DNA from: Athalassotoga sp049965695
GTDB taxonomy: Bacteria > Thermotogota > Thermotogae > Mesoaciditogales > Mesoaciditogaceae
Direction: 5' to 3'
DNA length: 64,000 nt
NCBI RefSeq assembly: GCF_049965695.1
Contig: NZ_JBMFWB010000009.1
Location: 1-64,000, forward strand
The notes beneath the pieces were generated by a model. The model searched no databases, was not told the origin of the DNA, and saw only the letters and a list, made by a program, of their open reading frames with translations. Shown one piece after another: positions 34,866-43,002 of this stretch; the stretch's first letter is position 1; each line of letters begins with the position of its first letter. The translations under genes and the position numbers were made by a program.

Positions 34866-35684
34866 TCAAGTATAAATTAATCCTATTGTTCCTTTCCCTC
34901 CATGAAGAGAAAGCGCAGGGCCAAGATAGTAAACTATGATATCTTTGAAATTTGAAAATCGATTTGCAAAAAGTTCCGATTCATCTTTCGATCCTGTGTA
35001 AGCAATGGCACATTTTGTGGCGTTAGGATCTAATTTTTTCTCAAGCACTTTAAGTGCATGTTTCTTCCCTAAAGATATAGATTCTAAACTTATGTGACCT
35101 TCTTTTATCGTGAAAACAGGCTTAAGGTTCAAGATTTCGCTCAAACTCAAAGCCGCTTCGGGCATTCTCCCGCTTTTTTTGAGGTACTTAATCGTGTCTA
35201 AAACAAAATGAGCCTTGACAGATGCTCTTCTCGACTCTATTTTTTTAACGATATCATCAAAGTTCATGGATTTCACCATATCGCACGCATCCATGACAAG
35301 AAATCCTTCGGCCATAGACAAAGTTAGAGAATCCACAACCGATATTTTCATATCTTTGTAATCTTTTGCGGTCATGCTTATGGCTGAATAGGTTCCGCTG
35401 AGTTTAGAAGATATCGTTATAACTATCGCCTGATCATAACCTTCCGCTTTTACCTCGTCAAAGGTTTTTTTTATGTCTCCGATTGCAGGCAAAGATGTTT
35501 TTAAATCGTGATTTTCGAGCAACTTTACAACATCGGGTGCGCTTATATCAAATCGATCTCTGTATTCGTGGCCGTCATCCGATATGATCCTGAAAGGAAT
35601 GAGTTTTACGTTGTGATCGGAAACAAATTTTTCATCGAGATCGCAGCCGGTATCGGCTATGATCGATATCTTTGCTTCAGCCAT
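34866..35684 (-). CDS. DegV family fatty-acid-binding protein
   Basis: The 272-residue DegV-fold protein has IADTGCDL at the N-terminus, IVITISSKLSGTYSAISMTA (about residues 90-109), VDSLTLSMAEGF and LKKSGRMPEAALSLSEILNL. DegV proteins bind a single fatty acid, and some act as FakB subunits presenting it to the kinase FakA. No fakA-like gene is nearby. It starts 8 bases after hfq, with no clear ribosome-binding site, so coupling to hfq translation is likely. Confidence 0.9.
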   Translation of the reverse strand: MAEAKISIIADTGCDLDEKFVSDHNVKLIPFRIISDDGHEYRDRFDISAPDVVKLLENHDLKTSLPAIGDIKKTFDEVKAEGYDQAIVITISSKLSGTYSAISMTAKDYKDMKISVVDSLTLSMAEGFLVMDACDMVKSMNFDDIVKKIESRRASVKAHFVLDTIKYLKKSGRMPEAALSLSEILNLKPVFTIKEGHISLESISLGKKHALKVLEKKLDPNATKCAIAYTGSKDESELFANRFSNFKDIIVYYLGPALSLHGGKGTIGLIYT

Positions 35685-35692
35685 GAATTTTT

Positions 35693-35950
35693 CTAACTAT
35701 GCTTGGCAGTTTGGGCTGTGTACTCTATTGAAAATTTACCGGAAGGTATCATGGCAATTATGGCATGTTTGAATATCAGGTTATCATTTCCAGTTTCTTC
35801 ATTTTCAAGTATCACGGAGTACATATCAAAATGCTTTATCTTTCCCTTCATTTGAATATTCTCGATCAGGTAAAATTTGATCGTCACGTTGTTGCTTTTT
35901 GCGTAGTTCATAAAACCATCCTGTGCAGAATACCTATCCGTTTCTGTCAT
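35693..35950 (-). CDS. hfq: RNA chaperone Hfq
   Basis: It binds small RNAs and mRNAs as a hexamer. The 85-residue protein has QDGFMNYAKSNNVTIKFYL, the Sm1 region (IQMKGKIKHFDMYSVIL) and Sm2 (NLIFKHAIIAMIPSG), where the KHA motif forms the U-rich RNA pocket (commonly YKHA). ATG 35950 with GAGGG five bases upstream is preferred to TTG 35971. It has a strong promoter at 35984-36012. Confidence 0.95.
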   Translation of the reverse strand: MTETDRYSAQDGFMNYAKSNNVTIKFYLIENIQMKGKIKHFDMYSVILENEETGNDNLIFKHAIIAMIPSGKFSIEYTAQTAKHS

Positions 35951-35983
35951 TATTTCCCTCTTTTCTTTCAATCGCTTTTATCA

Positions 35984-36012
35984 AATATACAACTTGATTC
36001 AAAAAATGTCAA
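35984..36012 (-). promoter_or_regulatory. hfq promoter
   Basis: On the minus strand TTGACA (36007-36012) and TATATT (35984-35989) are separated by exactly 17 bases, close to the sigma-70 consensus, and lie 34 bases before the hfq ATG. Confidence 0.8.
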
Positions 36013-36032
36013 CTTCAAAAAATATCGTTAAC

Positions 36033-36055
36033 CGCTGCGGAGGGCAGCATGCCCT
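36033..36055 (+). repeat. Intergenic GC-rich repeat, copy F (short remnant)
   Basis: CGCTGCGGAGGGCAGCATGCCC keeps the opening GCGGAG and the GGGCA-GCA-TGCCC hairpin only. The promoter-like box follows 23 bases later. Confidence 0.6.
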
Positions 36056-36078
36056 TTTTCTGATTACAGATTACATCT

Positions 36079-36105
36079 TGGAATTTGAACTTTGTTTGGT
36101 ATAAT
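36079..36105 (+). promoter_or_regulatory. Repeat-associated promoter box for the ferritin-like gene
   Basis: TTGGAATTTGAAC, TTTGTTTGG, TATAAT (36100-36105): the best consensus copy of the box. TTGGAA at 36078-36083 is 16 bases from TATAAT and could serve as a -35. The start codon is 79 bases downstream. Confidence 0.6.
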
Positions 36106-36184
36106 ATGTGTGATATCGAGTGCTTTAGAGGCATTGAATTTTGAATGAATGTGATTCTTTTCACAAATTCTGGAGGTGAATGAA

Positions 36185-36637
36185 ATGGTCAGTCTCGAAG
36201 AACTTTTAGGTGTTGCTTTGAAGATCGAAGGTAGCGGATATGAATTCTACACCACTCTTGCAAATCGAAGCACCAAAAACAAAGAATTGTTTAAAAAACT
36301 TGCCGAACAAGAAAGAGACCACATGAAGACATTTGAAAAGATAGTGGCGCAGTCAAAAGAAAAAAGCGGATTGCAACCTTTGAACGAAGAGGCAGTTGGA
36401 TATCTGAAAATTTTTGCCGAAACGTCGATCTTTCCAGAGATAGAACAAGATGTACCTGAAGATCTTGAAGAAGCACTTCAGGTTGCCCTTGATGTTGAAA
36501 AAGACAGCGTCGTCTTTTACGAAGAACTGGCGAAATACGCACCTCAAAAAGAAACGATTCAAAAGATCGTTGAAGAGGAGAAAAGACATTTCAAAGATAT
36601 TCTGAAAATGATAGAAGATCTTAAGCACATAAGTTAA
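36185..36637 (+). CDS. Ferritin-like (rubrerythrin-type) diiron protein
   Basis: The 150-residue four-helix protein contains paired iron-ligand motifs typical of the ferritin-like superfamily: EGSGYEFY with EQERDHMK, then DVEKDSVVFYE with EEEKRHFK. There is no rubredoxin domain, so it is an erythrin-like protein, probably for peroxide or oxygen defence. ATG 36185 (TGGAGG eight bases upstream) is used, not GTG 36176, which lies within the ribosome-binding site. Confidence 0.87.
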   Translation: MVSLEELLGVALKIEGSGYEFYTTLANRSTKNKELFKKLAEQERDHMKTFEKIVAQSKEKSGLQPLNEEAVGYLKIFAETSIFPEIEQDVPEDLEEALQVALDVEKDSVVFYEELAKYAPQKETIQKIVEEEKRHFKDILKMIEDLKHIS

Positions 36638-36679
36638 TATGCTAAATTTACTTCAAAAATTGAACGTCTATTTATCATA

Positions 36680-36755
36680 GCGGAGGGCAGGATGCCTCAA
36701 GGTGGCCGACGCTGCGCAGCGAGGACCAGACATCGAGGGGACGCCTGCCGGAACT
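36680..36755 (+). repeat. Intergenic GC-rich repeat, copy G
   Basis: Nearly full copy: GCGGAGGGCAGGATGCC, TCAAGGTGGCCGACGC, GCGAGGACCAGACATCGAG, ACGCCTGCCGGAA. A degraded box (ATTCGGAATCTAAAGTG, TTAGTATGAG) follows at 36763-36791. It lies between two convergent genes and is the only full copy not pointing at a start codon. Confidence 0.8.
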
Positions 36756-36793
36756 GAAAATCATTCGGAATCTAAAGTGAACTTAGTATGAGT

Positions 36794-37825
36794 TCAGTCT
36801 ATTTTAAAAATTCTACTAAATCCAAGCAGAACCAGTACTGCACCGAAAAACATTATGGCAATCGTAAGCCAATACGAAAGTACAGACATGGGCGCTATGC
36901 CCATGGCTGATTTCATGGCTATGACTATGTAGGTAAGTGGCAATCCATATGCTATATCCTGCAAAAATTTGGGCAAAAGATCCAGCGGAAAATAAACTCC
37001 CGAGAAAAACATTATAACGGTGTAAAGTACCGATGAGATTTCACTTGCCACCCTTGCACTCGGAGAGAGTAAAAGGATGATCATGCCTATACCCATCATG
37101 CCGAAGGTGCCTGCTAAAGTTGTCACTATGAATCTCAACCAATCTATGGAATAAGGTGGATGAAAGAATACCATCGCAACGAAAAAAAGTAAAATTATGG
37201 AAAGAAAACTCTCGATCATCTTTTCGAATAAGAAAGCGGCGTAAAATTCCCATTTTGCAAGTGGAGTTGTCCAGAATTTTTTAATCACCTTTTTGTCTCT
37301 GAAGTGGGCAAGAGATGCCGTTATAGAAAATATACCGGCAGAGAAGATACTCAATGCGAGTATGCCCGGAATCAAATTGTCAAGATAATTTATTTGCTTT
37401 CCGGAAAATGAGACGTCGTTTCTTTTCACATTTATGATATTTGTTATGCCTTTTGATTTGTTTATCTCGTCTGCAACACTTTTGGATATGGAGGTGTAGT
37501 AATCTGAAGATTGAAGGTTTGCAGGGCTCACATACGTGATGAGCGAGGTGCCGTCTAAGGTAAGTCCAAGATCGATTTTACCGGAATTGACAGCCTCCTG
37601 AAGTGATGACAGTGTCGGATATTCAACGTATTTTACACCTGAAACGGCCGGAAGGACCTGTCCGTAATATCCAACGTTCATTGAACCTTGAGGAGAGTAT
37701 ATGCCTGAAAAGACATAGCCAAAGACAAGCAAAGTCACAAGGGGAAAAAAGAGGTTGAAAAAAAGATTCATTCTATCTCTAACGGAATGAAAAGTCATGG
37801 CCTTTAAAATTGCCGAAAATCTCAT
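36794..37825 (-). CDS. ABC-2 type exporter permease
   Basis: The 343-residue permease has an N-terminal membrane helix (about 20-40), a large extracytoplasmic domain (to about 165) and about five C-terminal helices, the ABC2_membrane_3 layout. It contains KFWTTPLAKWEF, the intracellular coupling segment. It pairs with the similar permease at 37827, and the ATPase at 39016 is the likely motor. Substrate unknown (drug, lipid or peptide export). Confidence 0.87.
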   Translation of the reverse strand: MRFSAILKAMTFHSVRDRMNLFFNLFFPLVTLLVFGYVFSGIYSPQGSMNVGYYGQVLPAVSGVKYVEYPTLSSLQEAVNSGKIDLGLTLDGTSLITYVSPANLQSSDYYTSISKSVADEINKSKGITNIINVKRNDVSFSGKQINYLDNLIPGILALSIFSAGIFSITASLAHFRDKKVIKKFWTTPLAKWEFYAAFLFEKMIESFLSIILLFFVAMVFFHPPYSIDWLRFIVTTLAGTFGMMGIGMIILLLSPSARVASEISSVLYTVIMFFSGVYFPLDLLPKFLQDIAYGLPLTYIVIAMKSAMGIAPMSVLSYWLTIAIMFFGAVLVLLGFSRIFKID

Positions 37826-37826
37826 T

Positions 37827-39014
37827 TCATGCCTCCCATTTGAATGTCTTAATGCTGTATATTCCCATCACGATTGCCCATGCTGCCGGTACGATCACGT
37901 TAAGATAGGCCGGCGTCGGAGATGACATTATTCCCATTGCCGATCTCAGGCCGTTACCGAGATAGGTTGTCGGAAGTGCGTAAGCGACGGCCTTTACAGC
38001 AAAAGGTACGCTGGTTATCGGAAAGAAAAGCCCACCCAAAAACATGAAAAGAAAATTGAAGATATTTGCCATTGCATTTCCGCTATCGGCACTTTTCGCA
38101 AAACTCGCTATGAAAAATCCAAGTGGCAGGGTTGCGACTATCGTGAAAATCACGTAAAAGATAGACCATCCGTTGAAATTAAGCGTTGCTCCCAACCAAA
38201 AGCCTATTGCGATTATTATGCTTATCTGAATTATCTCTATGACGATGTTTGAAAAGATCATGGCAAAAAAGTATTCACTCTTGTTTAAAGGGGCAACAAA
38301 AAGTTTCCTCAAAACTTTCTTTTCCCTTTGAACGAGCAAATCGTCGGTTATTCCGAAAAGTGAAACCGTCATAACGGCCATTATCAAAATCCCTGGCACC
38401 ACGAAATCGACGTAAGAGAAATTTTGTCCGCTTTTTGAAATGTATTCTGTGACAGGAGAAACGAAGTCAGAATTATTTCCTGAACTTTTGAGGAATTCCG
38501 AGTTAAAAGATTCCAAAACGGACGACAAAATCGTAAATGCCACGTCTGAAGTCTGACTGTTTTGAAGTGTGTATATCTCAACTTGAGGCTTTGAGAAAAG
38601 ACTTAATCCACTTTTTTGCTGAAGTAAAGTTGTGTAAACTTGTGTGTTGAAAAGTTGCGGTATGACAACAACCGCGTTTATCTTTCCGTTTTTCAATTTC
38701 TCAAGCGATTCGTTGAGAAATTGCTGTGTCGATCCCGCCTCCAAAGTCAAGATCGGAGTTTTCCCGTCTGTCGCAACAGACAAAGATTTAAAAGCATCGG
38801 AGATGTAGGAAGCAAAGTTCATGTTGGTATTTTGAAAAGTCGTTGCTTCATTCACAAGCGCGATTTTGACCGAAACGCCCTTTCCGATATTTGTGAATAT
38901 AGACGCAAGTATGAGAAGCAAAATAACGGGAAAGAAAATATTCCAGAAGATCACAGATGGCGATCTTATGGAAGAAATCATAAGCGCTTTGAAAATGGAA
39001 ACAATTCTTTTCAC
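37827..39014 (-). CDS. ABC-2 type exporter permease
   Basis: The 395-residue permease has the same architecture as its downstream neighbour: one N-terminal helix, a long external domain (about 45-215), then about five helices with KVLRKLFVAPLNKSEYF as coupling segment. Two unequal permeases next to one ATPase suggest a heterodimeric exporter. A single base separates it from the ATPase gene. Confidence 0.87.
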   Translation of the reverse strand: MKRIVSIFKALMISSIRSPSVIFWNIFFPVILLLILASIFTNIGKGVSVKIALVNEATTFQNTNMNFASYISDAFKSLSVATDGKTPILTLEAGSTQQFLNESLEKLKNGKINAVVVIPQLFNTQVYTTLLQQKSGLSLFSKPQVEIYTLQNSQTSDVAFTILSSVLESFNSEFLKSSGNNSDFVSPVTEYISKSGQNFSYVDFVVPGILIMAVMTVSLFGITDDLLVQREKKVLRKLFVAPLNKSEYFFAMIFSNIVIEIIQISIIIAIGFWLGATLNFNGWSIFYVIFTIVATLPLGFFIASFAKSADSGNAMANIFNFLFMFLGGLFFPITSVPFAVKAVAYALPTTYLGNGLRSAMGIMSSPTPAYLNVIVPAAWAIVMGIYSIKTFKWEA

Positions 39015-39015
39015 T

Positions 39016-39936
39016 TCAATCCCTCAATTTTCTTCCCGTAAGATTCAAAAAGACATCTTCAAGATTCGGCTGTCTTACAATTATATCATTGACTTTTATG
39101 AATTTTTGATCGAAAAGGTCAAGTGCCTTTTTCATGTCGGACGGCAAAGATGATGTCACTATCATGATCTTTGAACCTTCCGCGTTGACTTTTTGAAATT
39201 CCGACTTGAAAGACGATAGATCGAATTTTTCCGATCCTAAATCGATCTCTATGATCTTCTCACCGCCAAAAGTCGAGATGAGTTCTTCCGGCGTACCCTT
39301 TGCGATTATCTTTCCGTGATCCATGACGTATATGTAATCTGAAAGGTATTGAGCCTCTTCCATGTAATGCGTCGTCAAAAAAACCGTTTTTCCGCTATTT
39401 CTGAGTTTATCTATCATGTCCCAGACATTTCTTCTTGCCTGAGGATCAAGACCCGTGGTTGGTTCATCCATGAAGATCATCTCCGGATCGCCAACGAGCG
39501 CTGTCCCTATGGCAAGTCTTTGCTTTTGCCCTCCTGAGAGTTTCTCAACTTTTGCACTTGATTTATCTTCAAGACTTATCTCTTTTAGCACATCTTTGAC
39601 ATCCAGACCTTTTTGGTAAAGAGATCTGAACATCTTCAAAATTTCCAAAGTGGTAAGATGGTCTATGAAATTATTTTCCTGAAGCATAACTCCGATTCTT
39701 TCTCGGAGGTTTCTGGGCACTTTCTTTTCAACTTTTTCTCCAAAAAGCGTTATCTGTCCATCGTCGTAATCTTTTAATCCTTCCAAAATTTCAAGTGTGG
39801 TTGTCTTTCCCGCACCATTTGGACCAAGGAGGGTGAAAACTTCACCCTCCAGGACTTTAAAGGAAATTCCATCGACGGCTTTGACATCCGCATAGTATTT
39901 CTTGAGATTTTCAACTTCTAAAATTGATCCCTTCAT
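39016..39936 (-). CDS. ABC exporter ATP-binding protein (CcmA/DrrA type)
   Basis: The 306-residue ATPase has Walker A GPNGAGKTTTLEIL (about 34-47), signature LSGGQKQRLAIGTAL, Walker B MIFMDEPTTGLDPQ, switch His FLTTHYMEEAQ and a C-terminal DrrA-type extension (about 220-306) typical of exporters. It lies directly before the two ABC-2 permeases. Confidence 0.92.
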   Translation of the reverse strand: MKGSILEVENLKKYYADVKAVDGISFKVLEGEVFTLLGPNGAGKTTTLEILEGLKDYDDGQITLFGEKVEKKVPRNLRERIGVMLQENNFIDHLTTLEILKMFRSLYQKGLDVKDVLKEISLEDKSSAKVEKLSGGQKQRLAIGTALVGDPEMIFMDEPTTGLDPQARRNVWDMIDKLRNSGKTVFLTTHYMEEAQYLSDYIYVMDHGKIIAKGTPEELISTFGGEKIIEIDLGSEKFDLSSFKSEFQKVNAEGSKIMIVTSSLPSDMKKALDLFDQKFIKVNDIIVRQPNLEDVFLNLTGRKLRD

Positions 39937-39939
39937 TTT

Positions 39940-40212
39940 TTACCTCTTTAAATCTTTTTCGAGATCTGCTTTTATCTTTTCGTATTCTTCTTTGGAAATC
40001 TCACCTTTTGCGTATCTTTTCCTGAGTATTTCAAACGCATCTTCATCATCATACCACCATCTGTGATAGTGGCGATAGACATTATTCCATCTAAATGATC
40101 TTATCACATGGAAGATGATCCACAAAAAAAATACGAAAACCAGAATGCCGATTATTGCCTGTATCCAGCCAAAACCCCAGCCAAACCAGTAAGGTCCTCC
40201 GTAGTACATCAC
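39940..40212 (-). CDS. Small SHOCT-domain membrane protein
   Basis: The 90-residue protein has an aromatic- and glycine-rich N-terminus (YYGGPYWFGWGFGW), one hydrophobic segment (about 17-38) and a C-terminal SHOCT motif (FEILRKRYAKGEISKEEYEK). SHOCT domains are short oligomerisation or interaction modules. It overlaps the upstream ATPase by 4 bases and could be an accessory subunit of either transporter in the operon. Confidence 0.8.
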   Translation of the reverse strand: MMYYGGPYWFGWGFGWIQAIIGILVFVFFLWIIFHVIRSFRWNNVYRHYHRWWYDDEDAFEILRKRYAKGEISKEEYEKIKADLEKDLKR

Positions 40213-41042
40213 AAATCACTCCTTTCAAATGGGCTAAATCGCCTTTGTCCTTGAATATATGCAATCGATATCTCCATCAAAGTGGGATATCTTCCTTCGT
40301 CTTTATCCGTTCTGTAAAGAATTTCATCGCCGACGGCACCTATAATTTCACCGCCTATCTTTTCATTTCTTCCACCTATTCTGTGCTTTGATTTGGCATC
40401 ATCGACGGTATCGGTGTAAATTATCCTGCCCTCTTTTATTATCGCGAATGCGTCCGCGATCTCTTCCAATTCGTATATTTCGTGTGAAGAGATGACAATC
40501 GATCTTTTGTCCTGTTTGACAAAATCTTTCAAAACTCTCAACACGTCTGTTCTGACAACGGGATCAAGGTTAAGCGTCGGTTCATCGAGAATCAGAAGTT
40601 CGGCACCGCTTGACACCGTTAAGGCCAAGTTCATTATGACTTTCATGCCTGTTGAATAATTTTCAACGCGTTCTCTGAGATCAAGGTTATAATGCATTAT
40701 GAATTTGTTGAAGATCTCATCATTCCATTCAGGGTAAAGCATGCTCCATAGTCTTCTGTAATCTTCGCCTTTGAATCTTGAAAATGAGATTCTGTTTTCT
40801 GTTAGGACTGCTATTCTATCCTTTAAATGTTGACTGAATTTAACGCCAAAGATATCTATTGTCCCCTGATTCGGAAAGATATCTCCGTACAAACATCTCA
40901 AAGTCGTCGTTTTACCCGCACCGTTTGGACCTATCAAAGAGAATATTTCTCCATAGTCGACGGAAAAATTCACGTTGTTTAAGACTGTTTTTTCACCGAA
41001 TCTTTTTACGATGTTTTTCACATCGACAATCTTTTCTGCCAT
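40209..41042 (-). CDS. ABC transporter ATPase, YtrB-like
   Basis: The 277-residue ATPase has Walker A GPNGAGKTTTLRCLYG (about 38-53), a signature degenerated to YSTGMKVIMNLAL in place of LSGG, Walker B LLILDEPTLNLDP, and the switch region VISSHEIYELEE. The relaxed signature YSTGM is common in YtrB-type ATPases associated with GntR regulators. GGAG precedes the ATG, and it overlaps the permease gene upstream by 25 bases. Confidence 0.9.
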   Translation of the reverse strand: MAEKIVDVKNIVKRFGEKTVLNNVNFSVDYGEIFSLIGPNGAGKTTTLRCLYGDIFPNQGTIDIFGVKFSQHLKDRIAVLTENRISFSRFKGEDYRRLWSMLYPEWNDEIFNKFIMHYNLDLRERVENYSTGMKVIMNLALTVSSGAELLILDEPTLNLDPVVRTDVLRVLKDFVKQDKRSIVISSHEIYELEEIADAFAIIKEGRIIYTDTVDDAKSKHRIGGRNEKIGGEIIGAVGDEILYRTDKDEGRYPTLMEISIAYIQGQRRFSPFERSDL

Positions 41043-41620
41043 TTTTTCGTCACTCCTTTCTTTGAAAACAGGTACGAAGATATGGCCACAATTGCCACGG
41101 CAAATAAAAGAGCCGCGATCTCATTTTCCTGATAAATTGGACTTATCATACGGTACAAATTTTGAGATTGCGGCTCTATAGATCCGAAAATTATATCCGC
41201 AACCCAGAAAAGCCATATGAAACCACTGCCGCTTAGTCCGGCAACTGCAAAGATGTTGAAAAGTCCGTAGTAGGCCGTAAGAAAAATCAGAGAGTACGCA
41301 ATTTGGGAAAAAGCGATGTAAATTGAAAGTCCAATTATGCCGCTAACGGCGAGTTGTACGATTGTCACTATCGTGATCAAAGAGACGAAAGGAAACCAGA
41401 ATATTTGTGAGTAAGAAAAAGGCAATGCCGTCAACTCCGAAATTGATTCTCTGTGGTGCCTGTGCGGATCCATGTGTGACAAAATGACGGTTATCATCAG
41501 AATCATGAAAATGCTTCTTACAAAACTAACGGGTATGAACATGAGAATTGCGAAGACGGCGAGAGCGCCTCCTCTTTCTATGAAATCTTTCATGAAATAC
41601 GCTTCAAGTTTTTGAATCAT
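41018..41620 (-). CDS. Membrane permease of a Ytr-like ABC transporter
   Basis: The 200-residue protein has about five hydrophobic segments and no recognisable motif except an ALPFSYSQIFWFPF loop like that of ABC-2-type permeases. By position (between a YtrA-like GntR regulator and a YtrB-like ATPase) it is the membrane part of that transporter. In Bacillus such operons respond to cell-wall antibiotics; the function here is inferred only. Confidence 0.7.
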   Translation of the reverse strand: MIQKLEAYFMKDFIERGGALAVFAILMFIPVSFVRSIFMILMITVILSHMDPHRHHRESISELTALPFSYSQIFWFPFVSLITIVTIVQLAVSGIIGLSIYIAFSQIAYSLIFLTAYYGLFNIFAVAGLSGSGFIWLFWVADIIFGSIEPQSQNLYRMISPIYQENEIAALLFAVAIVAISSYLFSKKGVTKKWQKRLSM

Positions 41621-41969
41621 TTTTCCAAACCTCCTCCATTATTAAAATGGCTGTATTTAAATCTATGCCCATCGTTTTTAGTTTTTCGACGGTCTCGTTC
41701 AAAAGTTTTATCACATCTGCTTTCGCGCTTTTGACAGATGTCACAAAATATCCGATGCCATGCTTGGATTCAACTATCCCTTCTAATTGCAAGCGTTCAA
41801 GTGCCTTTAAAATTGTGTTGACGTTGACATCAAAAATTTCCTGTAATTCTCTCACCGGTGGAAGTTGATCTTCTGATTTTAAATTTCCAAGCAATATTTC
41901 TTTTTTTATTATGTCTATAACCTGAATGTATGCCGGAATGCCGTTGTGCTTATTCACTTTCTCAAACAT
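41604..41969 (-). CDS. GntR family regulator, YtrA subfamily
   Basis: The 121-residue repressor has a GntR winged helix (GIPAYIQVIDIIKKEI, LPPVRELQEIFDVNVNTILK, GIVESKHGIGYFVT; about 10-78) and only a short helical tail of about 40 residues, the YtrA subfamily hallmark. It probably binds the inverted repeats over the operon promoter at 42863-42903 and represses the whole operon. Confidence 0.9.
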   Translation of the reverse strand: MFEKVNKHNGIPAYIQVIDIIKKEILLGNLKSEDQLPPVRELQEIFDVNVNTILKALERLQLEGIVESKHGIGYFVTSVKSAKADVIKLLNETVEKLKTMGIDLNTAILIMEEVWKNDSKT

Positions 41970-41970
41970 G

Positions 41971-42843
41971 TCAATACCTTATCCTGTTGATCTTCAAAAA
42001 CCCGCCGGTATTTTGAATGTCGAGACTTCCTTGATTCGACGTTACCGTGTAAACGGATAAATTTCCACCTATCGCGTTTACAAAAAGCGATCTTGATCCG
42101 GTCCATTCATCGGTGTATTTCAAATTGCCATCAACAGAAACGCCGTTTATTTTCATCGTGTTTGCAGAGACCATAAGATCTATTTTGTCCCCCGTACCAT
42201 TTATTTCCACACTTGATGCGTTAAGGGTGCCATTTAAATTTATTCCAACGCCGTTTATCGAAAGCGTCCTTGCACTTATCGATGAATTCATGTCTATACC
42301 GACAGAATTGAAGGTAATTTCCTCTCCCGATATATTTCCGTTAACCTTAAGGCCAGTCGTGTGAAAACTTGCATCGACAAATTTGTCTTTCGTACCCACG
42401 ACAATCCTGAAAGTAGCGTTATTTTGGCCTTGAGACGATATATCGAGTGTGTTTCCGCTTCTTGTGATCTTCAAAGAAGATGGTATGTATATCGTGCTTG
42501 TCGATGGATCGAAGGTCATATCAAGGCCGGTGACATTTACAGAAAGGTATCCGGCACCCTGGATGTATTTGTCAGGATAAAGAGTTTGTGAAGGTGCGAT
42601 CGATGGAAAGAAGTTAAAATTTGAAGAAACATCGTAAGGCACCGCAACTCTTATCGCAACGACAACTGCGAATATCACGGATATCACAATCAGAAAGGCA
42701 GCGTACCTTCTCATGTTGATGGCAAAAATTATCAAAGCGCTCACGCCAAAGATTATTTTCAACGGCAGAAATGGAATCAAAACTGCCAACAGGCCTAACG
42801 CAATTGCCAAAGATGTTCTAAAGATAATCGGATATTTCACCAT
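41971..42843 (-). CDS. Membrane protein with DUF4097-like beta-repeat domain
   Basis: The 290-residue protein has three closely spaced hydrophobic segments in residues 8-70, then a Ser/Asn/Gly-rich region of alternating short beta strands (ISGEEITFNSVGIDMNSS, LSINGVGINLNGTL) like DUF4097 adhesin-type domains. Such proteins often accompany envelope-stress ABC operons. It is the first gene of the GntR operon, with GAGGTGGGAG before the ATG and the operator upstream. Confidence 0.7.
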   Translation of the reverse strand: MVKYPIIFRTSLAIALGLLAVLIPFLPLKIIFGVSALIIFAINMRRYAAFLIVISVIFAVVVAIRVAVPYDVSSNFNFFPSIAPSQTLYPDKYIQGAGYLSVNVTGLDMTFDPSTSTIYIPSSLKITRSGNTLDISSQGQNNATFRIVVGTKDKFVDASFHTTGLKVNGNISGEEITFNSVGIDMNSSISARTLSINGVGINLNGTLNASSVEINGTGDKIDLMVSANTMKINGVSVDGNLKYTDEWTGSRSLFVNAIGGNLSVYTVTSNQGSLDIQNTGGFLKINRIRY

Positions 42844-42862
42844 GCTCCCACCTCTTGTTATA

Positions 42863-42903
42863 GTGTTATACCTAACTATAACACATAATCACATTAAAGT
42901 CAA
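42863..42903 (-). promoter_or_regulatory. Promoter with overlapping operator for the GntR-ABC operon
   Basis: On the minus strand TTGACT (42898-42903) and TATAGT (42875-42880) are 17 bases apart. A perfect inverted repeat GTGTTATA-N6-TATAACAC (42863-42870 and 42877-42884) covers the -10, and GTTATAG / CTATAAC half-sites overlap it. This is the expected layout for autorepression by the YtrA-like regulator encoded two genes in. Confidence 0.8.
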
Positions 42904-42919
42904 CTACCCCTTATAATTC

Positions 42920-42941
42920 AGGGCGCCTGCCAGAGCGATGA
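42920..42941 (+). repeat. Intergenic GC-rich repeat, copy I (3' tail only)
   Basis: GGGCGCCTGCCAGAGCGATGA matches the last 20 bases of the full repeat. It lies 28 bases before the TATAAT of the nucleotidase gene, keeping the usual repeat-to-promoter order even though the rest has been lost. Confidence 0.6.
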
Positions 42942-42954
42942 TATAGATCATTCT

Positions 42955-42974
42955 TTGACTAAAAATGATATAAT
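42955..42974 (+). promoter_or_regulatory. Probable promoter of the UshA-like gene
   Basis: TATAAT at 42969-42974 lies 28 bases before the ATG at 43003. No good -35 is found at 16-18 bases. TTGACT at 42955-42960 is only 8 bases away, reminiscent of the TTGAAC position in the repeat-associated boxes. Confidence 0.5.
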
Positions 42975-43002
42975 TTTTGACACAGATAGGAGGGGATTTT
43001 GT

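Noticed and set aside
36084..36105. TTGAAC and TATAAT of the repeat-associated box as a classic -35/-10 pair
   Set aside because: The two hexamers are only about 10 bases apart, too close for sigma-70. The extended -10 is the better reading.
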